Shown: one piece after another, positions 1-7,974 of the stretch | Position numbering within the stretch: the first letter of the stretch is position 1 | Layout: each line of letters opens with the position of its first letter | Assembly (NCBI RefSeq): GCF_018860965.1 | Contig: NZ_JAHKQF010000002.1 | Span: forward strand, 541,574-605,573 | Length of the DNA stretch: 64,000 bases | Direction of reading: 5' to 3' | Source: Alteromonas sp. C1M14 | Lineage (GTDB): Bacteria; Pseudomonadota; Gammaproteobacteria; Enterobacterales; Alteromonadaceae | Notes under the pieces: model-generated | Databases searched by the model: none | What the model was told of the DNA's origin: nothing | Seen by the model: only the letters and a program-made list of their open reading frames with translations | Program-made: the position numbers and the translations under genes

Positions 1-2039
1 TTAACACTTTCGAAGGTACCGTCAAACAATAATCCAACTAACTCGGCTTTACTGTTTAGTGTGGCAGAACCTGAATTACCGCCGGTAGAGTCTAAGTCAG
101 TAAGGAAATTCACTGGTACGCTACCGATACTATCAAGGACATACGGACCGTATTTTTTATCTTTGATAAGCGACAATTGTTTTGCCGGTGCATCAAAAGG
201 CGATTCACCGGTGTCTTTTTCAACAATGCCTTCTAAGCGGGTAAACGGTTCATAGATAAGGCCGTCTTTAGGAGAGCCTCCCATTACATTACCATAGGTC
301 ACCCGCAAAGTACTGTTAGCATCGGGATAGGCAAGACTACCCTGAGCTTTTTGCCAATCAATAATCGCGCTCATATATTGTGGTTTTAACGCAGCGGCTT
401 CACCCGCGAGACGTTTGCTTTCATCTTCGATGGCCATTTCGGTATCATACAAGGCCACCGCTAGCCGAATAAACGGGTCGTCACTTTCCTCGAAGGCTTG
501 TTTATCTGCAGTCAACCATTCTAAGCGAGTATCGCTATCTTCTAATGCCGTCTTGGTATAGAAGTCATCAAGGGTTTTCGCCAATGCTTGCTTATCAAAA
601 CCATCGGTTAATCCGAGCATCGTATCAAATACTTCCACATGGCTTTTTGCCGGTTGTTCCATGTACATGGCGATCATTGTTTGCCATACGGCTTTGTCTA
701 CCTTTGCATCAAAGCGACGATCTACCCGTTTAAGGCTTTCTTCCAATCGCAACTGGTCACGTTGTTGATAACCGGGCTCCCTGAGTTCATCAGGTTTTTC
801 CCGTTCAATAGCATTTCTGTATAAGGTTTGTGCTGACGATAACAATTGTGCTCGCAACAAGTTGTTATACCAGAAATTTTTCTTGTTCATCAAAATACGT
901 TGTTCGGTAATCTCATCAAGAGCGGTTAAATTGTCGATCAGCGCCTGTTTGTTGTTGTCTTGCAACCACTGATTTAACGCCCCTTCCCGCTCGGCGCGGC
1001 GGTCGATAAGTTTCACCCGCTTTGCCCCTGCTAATTGACCCAGGGTATTTTTATGAAAGTTGTTCAAGCTCGCTAGCAAGGATTCATATTTAATTCGCGC
1101 ATCACTGCCCTCTTCAGAAGATGCATTAATGGTGTTGATCCATTTGTCTACTAACGCCACATAGGTAGGATATAGCCAATCAAAGGTGTAGGAGACTTGC
1201 GCTAATCGAGCATAGCGATTGGTTGAGCCTGGGTACCCTGCCGCCATGACAAAGTCGCCATCTTTAAGCCCCCCAGCAGATACAGTTAAGACGTGCTCAG
1301 GCTGATACGGGACATTGTCCTTGCTGTAATCAGCCGGCTTGCCGTCTTTGTTCACATAAGCACGATAAAAAGAGAAGTCTCCGGTATGACGAGGCCACAT
1401 CCAGTTATCGATATCGCCGCCGTACTTACCAATGGAATCTGCAGGTGCATAGGCAAGCCTAACATCTCGAATTTCCATCTGTTTGATCAGCTTGTATTCT
1501 AATCCTTGGAAAAATGCAGGCACCGAGCAGCGGTATCCATCTTCAGCTTCACATTCGGCTATCAGCGCTTTGCGTTTTTGTTCGATGGCATCATAACGCT
1601 CTCGGCCTTGGATGTTATCCCCTAAATCACCAAGAACTTGCTCGGTTACGTCAGCGAAATCAACGGTGACAAACATTCTCGTACCCGGTGCAGCCGGTAA
1701 TTCCTGCTCAAAAGACTGTGCTAAAAAGCCGTCCTTTAGGTAATTATGTTCTGGGCTGCTGTTATATTGCACCGAGCCCCGTGCACAATGATGATTGGTA
1801 ACGGCAAGCCCCGACTCAGAGACGAAGGATGCCGAGCAGCCGCCTAAAGAAACGATGGCGCCCATGGGGAAGCCGGTTAAATCGCTCAGTTTGTCCGTTG
1901 ATATTTGTAACCCAGTGGCATTCAAATCTTTCGCAATGGCGGGAAGCTGTTCAGGAGTAAACATGCCTTCTTTTGCCAACACCGTGTTACTACAACTCAG
2001 CAAGGCGACCGAGGCACCAACTGCAATTTTTCGCTTCAT
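1..2039 (-). CDS. S46 family dipeptidyl-peptidase, DPP7-like (C-terminus off the left edge)
   Basis: Exported serine dipeptidyl-peptidase that removes dipeptides from peptide N-termini in the periplasm. About 679 codons are visible. A signal peptide comes first (residues 1-22, with an LLSC sequence that could be a lipobox). The catalytic His lies in TNHHC near residue 83-84, the Asp region in GGDIDNWMWPRHTGDF, and the nucleophile Ser in GGNSGSA. In DPP7/DPP11 the residue 18 positions after that Ser sets S1 specificity (Gly in DPP7, Arg in DPP11). Here it is Gly (in LFDGTFES), which points to hydrophobic rather than Asp/Glu specificity. The start ATG has an AGGA Shine-Dalgarno six nt upstream. 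The family is usually about 700-720 residues, so only the last few dozen are missing. Confidence 0.93.
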   Translation of the reverse strand, partial: MKRKIAVGASVALLSCSNTVLAKEGMFTPEQLPAIAKDLNATGLQISTDKLSDLTGFPMGAIVSLGGCSASFVSESGLAVTNHHCARGSVQYNSSPEHNYLKDGFLAQSFEQELPAAPGTRMFVTVDFADVTEQVLGDLGDNIQGRERYDAIEQKRKALIAECEAEDGYRCSVPAFFQGLEYKLIKQMEIRDVRLAYAPADSIGKYGGDIDNWMWPRHTGDFSFYRAYVNKDGKPADYSKDNVPYQPEHVLTVSAGGLKDGDFVMAAGYPGSTNRYARLAQVSYTFDWLYPTYVALVDKWINTINASSEEGSDARIKYESLLASLNNFHKNTLGQLAGAKRVKLIDRRAEREGALNQWLQDNNKQALIDNLTALDEITEQRILMNKKNFWYNNLLRAQLLSSAQTLYRNAIEREKPDELREPGYQQRDQLRLEESLKRVDRRFDAKVDKAVWQTMIAMYMEQPAKSHVEVFDTMLGLTDGFDKQALAKTLDDFYTKTALEDSDTRLEWLTADKQAFEESDDPFIRLAVALYDTEMAIEDESKRLAGEAAALKPQYMSAIIDWQKAQGSLAYPDANSTLRVTYGNVMGGSPKDGLIYEPFTRLEGIVEKDTGESPFDAPAKQLSLIKDKKYGPYVLDSIGSVPVNFLTDLDSTGGNSGSATLNSKAELVGLLFDGTFESV

Positions 2040-2225
2040 TTAATGTCCTTTTTATTTTTGTGATACAAGGAAAACCTATGGGAAATAGTATTTTTACTTG
2101 CTGTCGTTAGATGTCAGGTAACAAGTTACCTAATCTCAAAATGTATCACAAAGCCTCTAAGGTGTACGGCAGAAAATTTTGTTAGAAAATATGACAAAGC
2201 AGAAACTAAGAAACGGAGCCAGTTA

Positions 2226-2250
2226 AAAAAAGGGGGAGGTAACCCCCTTC
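2226..2250 (-). terminator. Rho-independent terminator after the DUF2789 gene
   Basis: Read on the minus strand: a perfect 7-bp stem AAGGGGG/CCCCCTT with a six-base loop, followed by a T run. It lies about 60 bp past the stop codon of the DUF2789 gene. Confidence 0.75.
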
Positions 2251-2308
2251 GTGGCAGCGCAAAGCGGCCATGCAGCACCACTGTTGCGCGGGAAGCTTTG
2301 CGCAACAG

Positions 2309-2551
2309 CTATGGGTTATCGACGTGTAGCTGGGTATTTAGCTGGTCGATAACCTCTACCCAATCCGCATCTTCTAATAATGCGCTACGCAGAAACGTAG
2401 CTTGTGAATCATTCCAAAACGGTGCTTCTTCAATATGACGCTTACTATTCATACCGCGATGCTTGTCAATAAATTGATTGATGGCCTGCGGTGAATTTTT
2501 TAACCCCAATTGGGTGAACAAGTCTTCCATTGTTGGTTGTTGCGTTAACAT
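2309..2551 (-). CDS. DUF2789 family protein
   Basis: Small soluble protein of 80 residues matching DUF2789: N-terminal MEDLFTQLGL, the middle HRGMNSKRHIEEAPFWNDSQATFL (18-40, shown in part by EEAPFWNDSQATFL), and C-terminal EDADWVEVIDQLN. Function unknown. A GTG 12 nt upstream is in frame, but the ATG is preferred because GAGG sits 6-7 nt before it. It lies 58 bp downstream of the DUF2750 gene and the two may be co-transcribed; a TATAAT-like box in the gap could give it its own promoter. Confidence 0.85.
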   Translation of the reverse strand: MLTQQPTMEDLFTQLGLKNSPQAINQFIDKHRGMNSKRHIEEAPFWNDSQATFLRSALLEDADWVEVIDQLNTQLHVDNP

Positions 2552-2609
2552 AATTAACCTCACTGACGGTGACTAACCCTATTATAAACGCGCACCGTGA
2601 GCGAACAGA

Positions 2610-2975
2610 TCAGCCTTTGCGGGCAAGGAGGCGTTCCGCCAAGTACTCAGGGGTAATTACCTCCCCTTCTTCAGCTGGAACGGGACACACCATTATCATC
2701 AATTCGTCTTTCATCAGTCCTGGCGTCCACTTACCCAGCCAATCGTCCAAAGTAATACGCATAGTTTGACAATGGGACCATTCATCGGTAGCCCATAACT
2801 TGGCAAGGGTTTCGTCAGGCCAGATAGGCACGCCATCTTCGTCATCCGAGGTAAGCATGACACAGCCATCATCATCTTTGAGGATCCACACCTCTTTTAA
2901 ATCAACCATAGAATTGATGGTCGCGTGCATACGTTCATCAGCATTAACATCGAGAAGTGGTGGTAAAGAAGACAT
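2610..2975 (-). CDS. DUF2750 family protein
   Basis: A 121-residue acidic soluble protein matching DUF2750. Diagnostic stretches are WILKDDDGCVMLTSDD, VPIWPDETLAKLWAT, the DDWLGKWTPGLMKDEL block and a PxxAEEGEVITPEYLAERL ending. No catalytic motif is evident and the function is unknown. AAGGA lies 5 nt before the ATG. A sigma54-like element 52 nt upstream (3028-3043) suggests it heads a two-gene unit with the DUF2789 gene. Confidence 0.85.
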   Translation of the reverse strand: MSSLPPLLDVNADERMHATINSMVDLKEVWILKDDDGCVMLTSDDEDGVPIWPDETLAKLWATDEWSHCQTMRITLDDWLGKWTPGLMKDELMIMVCPVPAEEGEVITPEYLAERLLARKG

Positions 2976-3027
2976 AATTATCCTTAAGGTTTTATCAACC
3001 TCGGGTACACAAAGAGACGCTAGGTTG

Positions 3028-3043
3028 TGCTACCGTCGCGCCA
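3028..3043 (-). promoter_or_regulatory. Candidate sigma54 promoter of DUF2750-DUF2789
   Basis: Minus strand TGGCGCGACGGTAGCA: GG-N10-GC spacing, 8 of the 10 strongest consensus bases (TGGCA and TTGCW), plus C and R at consensus positions 6 and 7. It ends 52 nt before the ATG. Confidence 0.4.
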
Positions 3044-3227
3044 GGGAATAAAGGCAAAAACCCTCAATAACGCTCTTTGTTTACCCAGCTAAAATTACTG
3101 GCGCTCACAGGTTTCATTACTGCTCTATATTGGGCCACTTGCCCCAGCAACAAGGGGAAGGTACAAATTTGTTATTTCTCGATACAGACCGATTTTTTGC
3201 CTGTCAGCGTTTTGCCTGCGTTTGCTG

Positions 3228-4052
3228 TTAAGTGGAAAAGATATCCAGCAACGTCTGTAAGCTCGCCCGTTTCACATTTTTCATGCTATTAATGTAGACC
3301 GCCGTTTGCACTTCATCGAAGGAGTGGACACAAGTGATATCGTTATCACCACGAAGGGATGTTGCCACCGAGTCTGGTAACACTGCAAAGCCCCCCTCTT
3401 CTTTCAAACTATTAATCGCTAATCGCAAAGAATTTGTCCGTAACCGTGCATCACGCAGATGAAAAGAACTGTGATACAAGGCGTTACGTATTTTCGCTCC
3501 CCACTCTATAGAAACATAGTTCTTCCCGCCTGGGGTGCTTTCTGAGGTATTACACGCATAAAGGGATAAAGGTACATGCAGTAGTTTGACCGCTTGAATT
3601 TCCTCAGACTTAAGGGGTTCAGACGACAGCGCCACGTCAATACTGCGCTCATGCAACTGGCGGGATAAACTTTCTAAGGTTAATACCTCTGCCTTCACCG
3701 ACCAATCTGGAAAAGCTTGATGAATTGACGCTAGCATTGACGTAAAGCCTAGCTCGCTGGCCAATTGGGTTGCCCCACAAACCACAAACTCACCAGACTC
3801 AAGCTGCAATTCACGTTTTGCATCTCGTAGGGTATCGTTCAATTGATGAGCAAAGGGCAATAATTTTTCGCCCGCGGGCGTTAGTTGAATGCTGTTACGA
3901 TGACGAATAAATAAGGTGGTTTGAAAATACTCTTCAACCAATTTAATACGGGCACTCACCGCAGATTGAGTAAGGTATAAATTTTCAGCCGCTTTCCCAA
4001 AATGTCGGGTTTTGGCAACTTCAAGAAAAGTAGATAGAAAACGAATGTCCAT
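3228..4052 (-). CDS. hdfR: LysR-family regulator, HdfR-like
   Basis: A 274-residue LysR regulator. The winged-helix N-terminus (MDIRFLSTFLEVAKTRHFGK, then AAENLYLTQSAVSARI) and the following RHRNSIQLTPAGEKLLPFAH closely track E. coli HdfR, a repressor of flhDC. A co-inducer-binding domain follows from about residue 90. An in-frame GTG 21 nt upstream exists, but the ATG at MDIRF matches the family start. As in E. coli, the gene points away from maoP, which supports true orthology. Two tiny basic/hydrophobic ORFs sit immediately upstream on the same strand, and whether they are co-transcribed is unknown. Confidence 0.85.
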   Translation of the reverse strand: MDIRFLSTFLEVAKTRHFGKAAENLYLTQSAVSARIKLVEEYFQTTLFIRHRNSIQLTPAGEKLLPFAHQLNDTLRDAKRELQLESGEFVVCGATQLASELGFTSMLASIHQAFPDWSVKAEVLTLESLSRQLHERSIDVALSSEPLKSEEIQAVKLLHVPLSLYACNTSESTPGGKNYVSIEWGAKIRNALYHSSFHLRDARLRTNSLRLAINSLKEEGGFAVLPDSVATSLRGDNDITCVHSFDEVQTAVYINSMKNVKRASLQTLLDIFST

Positions 4053-4101
4053 AGAAGCTTCACAACGAATCACGTAGCGAAGCCTACCTTGGCACAGCTT
4101 A

Positions 4102-4179
4102 TTATTTAAGTAAAATAAAAACCGTTAAAACGCAGCAAATAAAAGGGAGGATAAAACCACAACGTACATCAGTGCTCAC
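4102..4179 (-). CDS. Candidate 25-residue hydrophobic small protein
   Basis: Starts with GTG whose GTGA overlaps the stop of the preceding 54-residue gene, and has a near-ideal AGGAGGT just upstream (short spacing, 3-4 nt). The product is a few polar residues, then a single hydrophobic segment with two Cys (FILPFICCVLTVFILLK). Translational coupling to the upstream ORF is plausible. No family recognised. The call rests only on the ribosome-binding site, the overlap and the membrane-like composition. Confidence 0.4.
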   Translation of the reverse strand: MSTDVRCGFILPFICCVLTVFILLK

Positions 4180-4340
4180 GATACCTCCTGATGATGTCGG
4201 CGTTGCTTCTCCCGACGCTGATGATCCCGCTTAATCTTATCTTTAACCTGAAGCTGTTTGCTTGGGCCTTTTTTACCTTGGAGATGAACATCCTCTATAG
4301 GATCCCACTCCTCTCTTTGGTGACGGTAGTCTTTACTCAT
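4176..4340 (-). CDS. Small basic hypothetical protein (54 aa)
   Basis: A 54-residue, very hydrophilic protein beginning MSKDYRHQREEWDPIEDVHL, with a Lys/Arg/His/Gln-rich second half (KIKRDHQRREKQRRHHQ) that could bind nucleic acid or be disordered. The next ORF overlaps its stop by four bases. It lies between the divergent hdfR-like and maoP genes. Family not recognised. The composition and the strong AGGAGGT near its end (serving the next ORF) argue for a real translated unit. Confidence 0.5.
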   Translation of the reverse strand: MSKDYRHQREEWDPIEDVHLQGKKGPSKQLQVKDKIKRDHQRREKQRRHHQEVS

Positions 4341-4628
4341 TGTTGTCTCAAAGTTCTATCAAAGTGATTGCCACTTTTCCATTATCAATAGGCACTCAAA
4401 AATGGAAAACAAATTTTAATTGTGGTGACGATGAATTTTCCCACTTTGATGGCGTGTGACTGCTTTCTTTCCCTATTTTGGGGAGCTAGGACGGTTATTT
4501 TAGGTAATTGAGACACAGAACGTACAATTTAAAAAAAATTTATCTTTAAGGAAAAAATTTTTTGTTTCCCTTCAATTTCCTTCTTGGTTAAAAGTCTGCA
4601 CAGTTGAATCCGCCAAAGAGACCACACC

Positions 4629-4985
4629 ATGAATACTTTTAACATTCGTTTATCTAACAAACCGTTCACTGATCGTCGTAAGTTCCCTTATGGCTTTCGA
4701 AAATCTGGTGATTTCAGCATTCCAGAGGCCGATTTACTTACAAAATTCGGCAACTCCTTAGTGGCACTAGAGAAGGGAGAAATGCAGGCTGAAACCAGCG
4801 ATGAAAAACACTTTATCGACTTTATTTCAGGTAAAGTGCAAGCCAGCAATGGGATAGAAAAAGCCTGGCAAAAATACGTTCATCTAGCGCGGGACAAGCG
4901 CCACTTTTACACCCTACATAGCGCCGCGAGTAATCAGTCTGAATTCGACGATGATTATGATGATGAGAGTTTTGACGTAGCCTAG
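4629..4985 (+). CDS. maoP: MaoP (DUF413) macrodomain Ori organisation protein
   Basis: 118 residues matching DUF413/YifE. The conserved N-terminal block is FTDRRKFPYGFRKSGDFSIP, followed by EADLLTKFG, a central EKHFIDFISGKVQASNGIEKAW block and an acidic C-terminal tail. In E. coli MaoP acts with one cis site, maoS, next to its gene to set long-range contacts of the Ori macrodomain, and the gene is divergent from hdfR exactly as here. The hairpin at 5011-5032 probably ends its transcript. Orthology is supported by both sequence and synteny. Confidence 0.9.
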   Translation: MNTFNIRLSNKPFTDRRKFPYGFRKSGDFSIPEADLLTKFGNSLVALEKGEMQAETSDEKHFIDFISGKVQASNGIEKAWQKYVHLARDKRHFYTLHSAASNQSEFDDDYDDESFDVA

Positions 4986-5010
4986 TTTTCAAACCCAGTT
5001 GTTCTTGTTC

Positions 5011-5032
5011 ATGGCAGCATCACCGCTGCCAT
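5011..5032 (+). terminator. Hairpin downstream of maoP
   Basis: Perfect 8-bp stem ATGGCAGC/GCTGCCAT with a six-base loop, 25 bp after the maoP stop. The following T tract is weak, so this may be a partial terminator. Confidence 0.5.
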
Positions 5033-5150
5033 TTCCACTGCCAATCAGAGTAAAATCCTCCCGCTTTGCGTGACATCTTCTATACTGACAAATGTGATCT
5101 TTCTTTACCTAACCACCGAACACATCGATAGATGATATAAGGAGACAGGA

Positions 5151-5906
5151 ATGATTACTTATAAACGCCTCACCGATTTTGGTATACATGCAACGGATGG
5201 TGATATTGGTCGTTGCAAAGATGTTCTGTTTGATGACCAGAACTTTTTTCTTCGCTATTTTGTTGCCGACACAAACAAATGGCTACCACTGGGCAGAAAA
5301 GTGGTGCTGTCGCCTATTTCCCTTAGCGCCATCAACCATGATGACGAAACCCTTGTGGTGTCTATGAGCAAGCAAGCCCTCAAAGACAGCCCGACTATTG
5401 ACGAACATAAGCCGGTTTCTCGAGAGTACGAAGAAATGTTGTTTAAATATTTCGGTTACGGATATTACTGGGTTGGTCCAGGGGCATGGGGCGACTTCTC
5501 TCACCCCACAGAATTGGCCGATCAACAATCGTTTCAACAGGAGATATCAAAACTCGAGAACCAAGGTGTGAATCACTTACGTTCCTGTGAAGAAGTCCAC
5601 GGATACGATGTTGCCACCACCGATGAAGATACCGGACACATTACCGATTTTATTATCGACCCAGACAATTGGGCGATCAAACTACTCATTGTTGACACCC
5701 GTAACTGGTTGCCAGGGGGGAAAAAAGTGGCGCTTCCCCCTAATTGTGTTGAAACCATCGATTGGTCCACACATAAAATTCATGTGAATCTTTGTCACGA
5801 TTCGGTGATGGCACTCCCGGATTTTGAAGAAGATAAAATGGAGAACAGGGAGTACTTGAATACGTTGGAAGCCAAAGCAACGTTGGCGCTTAACCAACAA
5901 GACTAA
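5151..5906 (+). CDS. Tandem PRC-barrel domain protein
   Basis: 251 residues with two PRC-barrel modules (about 1-75 and 125-205). Each has the DG.IG/GY.V-type opening and the DTRNWLPGGKKVALPP-type strand pair (first copy DTNKWLPLGRKVVLSP). PRC barrels are small beta barrels found in photosynthetic reaction centre H subunits and RimM, and they are often stress-induced as free-standing cytoplasmic proteins. AAGGAG sits 8 nt before the ATG. The gene converges on the ArsR-family gene with a four-base gap. Function unknown; a stress role is inferred from the family and neighbourhood. Confidence 0.88.
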   Translation: MITYKRLTDFGIHATDGDIGRCKDVLFDDQNFFLRYFVADTNKWLPLGRKVVLSPISLSAINHDDETLVVSMSKQALKDSPTIDEHKPVSREYEEMLFKYFGYGYYWVGPGAWGDFSHPTELADQQSFQQEISKLENQGVNHLRSCEEVHGYDVATTDEDTGHITDFIIDPDNWAIKLLIVDTRNWLPGGKKVALPPNCVETIDWSTHKIHVNLCHDSVMALPDFEEDKMENREYLNTLEAKATLALNQQD

Positions 5907-5910
5907 TTTG

Positions 5911-6216
5911 TTAAGCGCAAAAAAAGCGATAAAGTAACTCAATGGTTTGCGTCACTCTATCGTCTGCCAGGCGGTAATAAATCGTCTGGCCATCACGACG
6001 GGTAGCCACCATTTTCGCATCTCGAAGCAGTGCTAAATGCTGAGACAAAACCGGTTGCGTCACAGGGATCCGTTTCAATAAATCGGTGACTGAGAGTTCT
6101 TCTTCCAATAACGAACACATGACCATTAGTCGTGTTTTATTGGCCAATTGCTTTAGGTAACGCTCAGCGTCTGCGGCATGCGCCAACATTGCATGGGTAT
6201 TTACATCAGTTATCAT
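5911..6216 (-). CDS. ArsR-family repressor, BigR/SqrR-like persulfide sensor type
   Basis: 101-residue winged-helix ArsR/SmtB regulator with recognition region VTQPVLSQHLALLRDAKMVATRRDGQTIYYRL. It has no CxC metal motif in the recognition helix. Instead it has two cysteines, C34 (MVMCSLLEEE) and C100 (penultimate residue). Their spacing, 66 residues, equals that of the redox pair in SqrR (C41/C107) and BigR (C42/C108), which react with organic persulfides and release DNA. The divergent neighbour is a rhodanese, a sulfur-transfer enzyme, as expected for a sulfide/persulfide detoxification switch. The sensing chemistry is inferred. Confidence 0.85.
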   Translation of the reverse strand: MITDVNTHAMLAHAADAERYLKQLANKTRLMVMCSLLEEELSVTDLLKRIPVTQPVLSQHLALLRDAKMVATRRDGQTIYYRLADDRVTQTIELLYRFFCA

Positions 6217-6319
6217 CGTTATTGCGTCTTGTAATAATAAAAAAGTATGACATTTAATGCGACAGGCACTTTTTTATCAAGCTCATTCATCGCAAAACTA
6301 TTTTGTAGAGCATAATCTC

Positions 6320-6356
6320 TTTACATTTTTAACACCAATACATAAGGTATATCTTA
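6320..6356 (+). promoter_or_regulatory. Candidate rhodanese promoter with overlapping operator dyad
   Basis: TTTACA (6320-6325), 17 nt, then TAAGGT/TATATC as a possible -10. The imperfect dyad TAAGGTATATCTTA (6343-6356, 12 of 14 positions symmetric) covers the -10 and is a natural site for the divergent ArsR-type repressor. Confidence 0.4.
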
Positions 6357-6382
6357 CATCTTAGTAAAGTCACTGAGTTTCA

Positions 6383-6727
6383 ATGTTAAAAAATATTCAG
6401 CAAAGATTAGCCGCTATTTCTTATCCCATTAGAACTATCACCGCCGCCCTCGCCGCCGAAGAGATGAGTAACAACCAAGGTTGTCTCATTGACGTCAGAG
6501 AGCCGGCTGAAGTACAAAACGAGCCCGTTGACGGTGCCCTTAACATCCCTCGAGGGGTGTTAGAAATGAAAATGCTTGAACAATTTCTCGACGAGGGCAA
6601 GCCCATTTATATCCATTGTGCATCCGGTGTACGTGCTCAGCTCAGTGCCGAACAGCTGTTAAATATGGGATATACTAACGTTACCGTTATCACCTGCAAT
6701 ATCACCCAAATTAAACAGCATTTTTAA
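6383..6727 (+). CDS. Single-domain rhodanese
   Basis: 114 residues, one rhodanese domain (about 18-108): LIDVREPAEVQNEPVDGALNIP, then the active-site loop HCASGVRAQLSAEQL with catalytic C79. It would carry sulfane sulfur as a Cys persulfide, in the cytoplasm (no signal peptide). Extra cysteines C34 and C105 are not part of the usual site. It is divergent from the BigR-like gene and probably controlled by it. A terminator hairpin follows. Confidence 0.9.
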   Translation: MLKNIQQRLAAISYPIRTITAALAAEEMSNNQGCLIDVREPAEVQNEPVDGALNIPRGVLEMKMLEQFLDEGKPIYIHCASGVRAQLSAEQLLNMGYTNVTVITCNITQIKQHF

Positions 6728-6796
6728 GTGAGGCCAGTTGGCTAAAACAAGGGAAATGCCCCTCAACGGGTCGACTAATTATTCCTTTAATTTCTG

Positions 6797-6826
6797 AAAG
6801 AATGTAGCATAGCGCCATTCTTTTTT
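6797..6826 (+). terminator. Terminator after the rhodanese gene
   Basis: AAAGAATG and CATTCTTT form an 8-bp stem with an 11-base loop, followed by a T run, about 70 bp past the rhodanese stop and 17 bp before the LysR gene. Confidence 0.6.
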
Positions 6827-6842
6827 AACTCGCAACCTAGTC

Positions 6843-7763
6843 ATGCTAAAAGCCACATTAGAACAATGGCGCATGTTTAAAGCCGTCGTTGATGCGGGTG
6901 GCTTTAATCAAGCGGCTCAGCAAGTGCATAAAAGTCAGTCTAGTGTACACCATGCTGTGCAAAAACTTGAAAATGGGCTGGGTATTACCCTGTTTACGAA
7001 TGACGGCCGTAAAGTAAAGCTGACACCCGCAGGGAAATTAATGCTTCGCCGAGCCAACACACTGCTTGAAGAAGCACATAAATTAGAAGCAGTGGCGGCG
7101 AGTTTACATCACGGCACGGAAACCGAATTAAAAGTAGCCGTTGACATTATTTTTCCCCCCACCGTGTTATACAACGTGCTCCACTGTGTATCACAAAACT
7201 TTCCGTTACTTCGCATTGAGCTGATGGAATCGGTGTTAAGCGGCGCCAATGCGCTGTTAAAAGCTGCAGAAGTTGACATCGCTATCTCCCCCTTTCCCCT
7301 TGAGTCCGGTTTCAGTGAACAGTTGTGCGAAATCGAATTTATTGCGGTGGCTCACCCCGAACATCCTTTACATCATCTAAACCGCACCATTTCCATTGAA
7401 GATTTAAAATCACACCGACAAATTGTGGTTAGAGACTCTTCAAGCGAGGGAAAAGTTGACGCGGGTTGGCTGTCTGCAGATCAACGATGGACGGTGAGTC
7501 ATTTAAGAACCTCCATTGATATTTTGAGCCAAGGAATGGGGTTTGCGTGGCTGCCCGTTGCATTCATTCGCCCTCAACTAGATCAAGGACTTTTAAAGCC
7601 CCTTCCCTTAAAAAGCCATGGTGTACGCAAAGCCATGCTGTATCTTCTATTTGAAGATGGCGACAGACTAGGGCCCGCAGCCCGTGCATTTATCGGCGAA
7701 CTGCGCTACCAAACGATGCAGCTTCCTACTGCTGACGGCATTAACGTGGGATCGGCGCCCTAA
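6843..7763 (+). CDS. LysR-family transcriptional regulator
   Basis: 306 residues. N-terminal winged helix (EQWRMFKAVVDAGGFNQAAQ, then SQSSVHHAVQKLENGLGITLF) and a LysR substrate domain from about residue 90 (LKVAVDIIFPPTVLYNVLHC). The helix-turn-helix includes SQSSVHHAV where most relatives have SQSAVS. The target is unknown: the neighbours are a rhodanese and a GGDEF-EAL protein, neither an obvious partner. No strong Shine-Dalgarno is visible before the ATG. Confidence 0.88.
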   Translation: MLKATLEQWRMFKAVVDAGGFNQAAQQVHKSQSSVHHAVQKLENGLGITLFTNDGRKVKLTPAGKLMLRRANTLLEEAHKLEAVAASLHHGTETELKVAVDIIFPPTVLYNVLHCVSQNFPLLRIELMESVLSGANALLKAAEVDIAISPFPLESGFSEQLCEIEFIAVAHPEHPLHHLNRTISIEDLKSHRQIVVRDSSSEGKVDAGWLSADQRWTVSHLRTSIDILSQGMGFAWLPVAFIRPQLDQGLLKPLPLKSHGVRKAMLYLLFEDGDRLGPAARAFIGELRYQTMQLPTADGINVGSAP

Positions 7764-7974
7764 AGCATTCACTTTACGTTTTTCATACCGGCTAAAGCGT
7801 TGCTTGCCAACAACTTACAGGGTATAACTAACATCACCTAAAAATAATTATAATAATAAAGGGCCGGTTTTGCTGTTACCGACTACACTTCATATTCAAA
7901 GATCCTCACTTTACGCACTGGAAAAGTTGTCTTCATTATTTCGTTTAGCTTTGTCCTTTGTGATAGGTTAACGT

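Noticed and set aside
5012..5027. TGGCAGCATCACCGCT, a further sigma54-like match before the PRC-barrel gene
   Set aside because: It is part of the perfect hairpin that ends maoP and lies 123 nt from the start; the match follows from the hairpin sequence.
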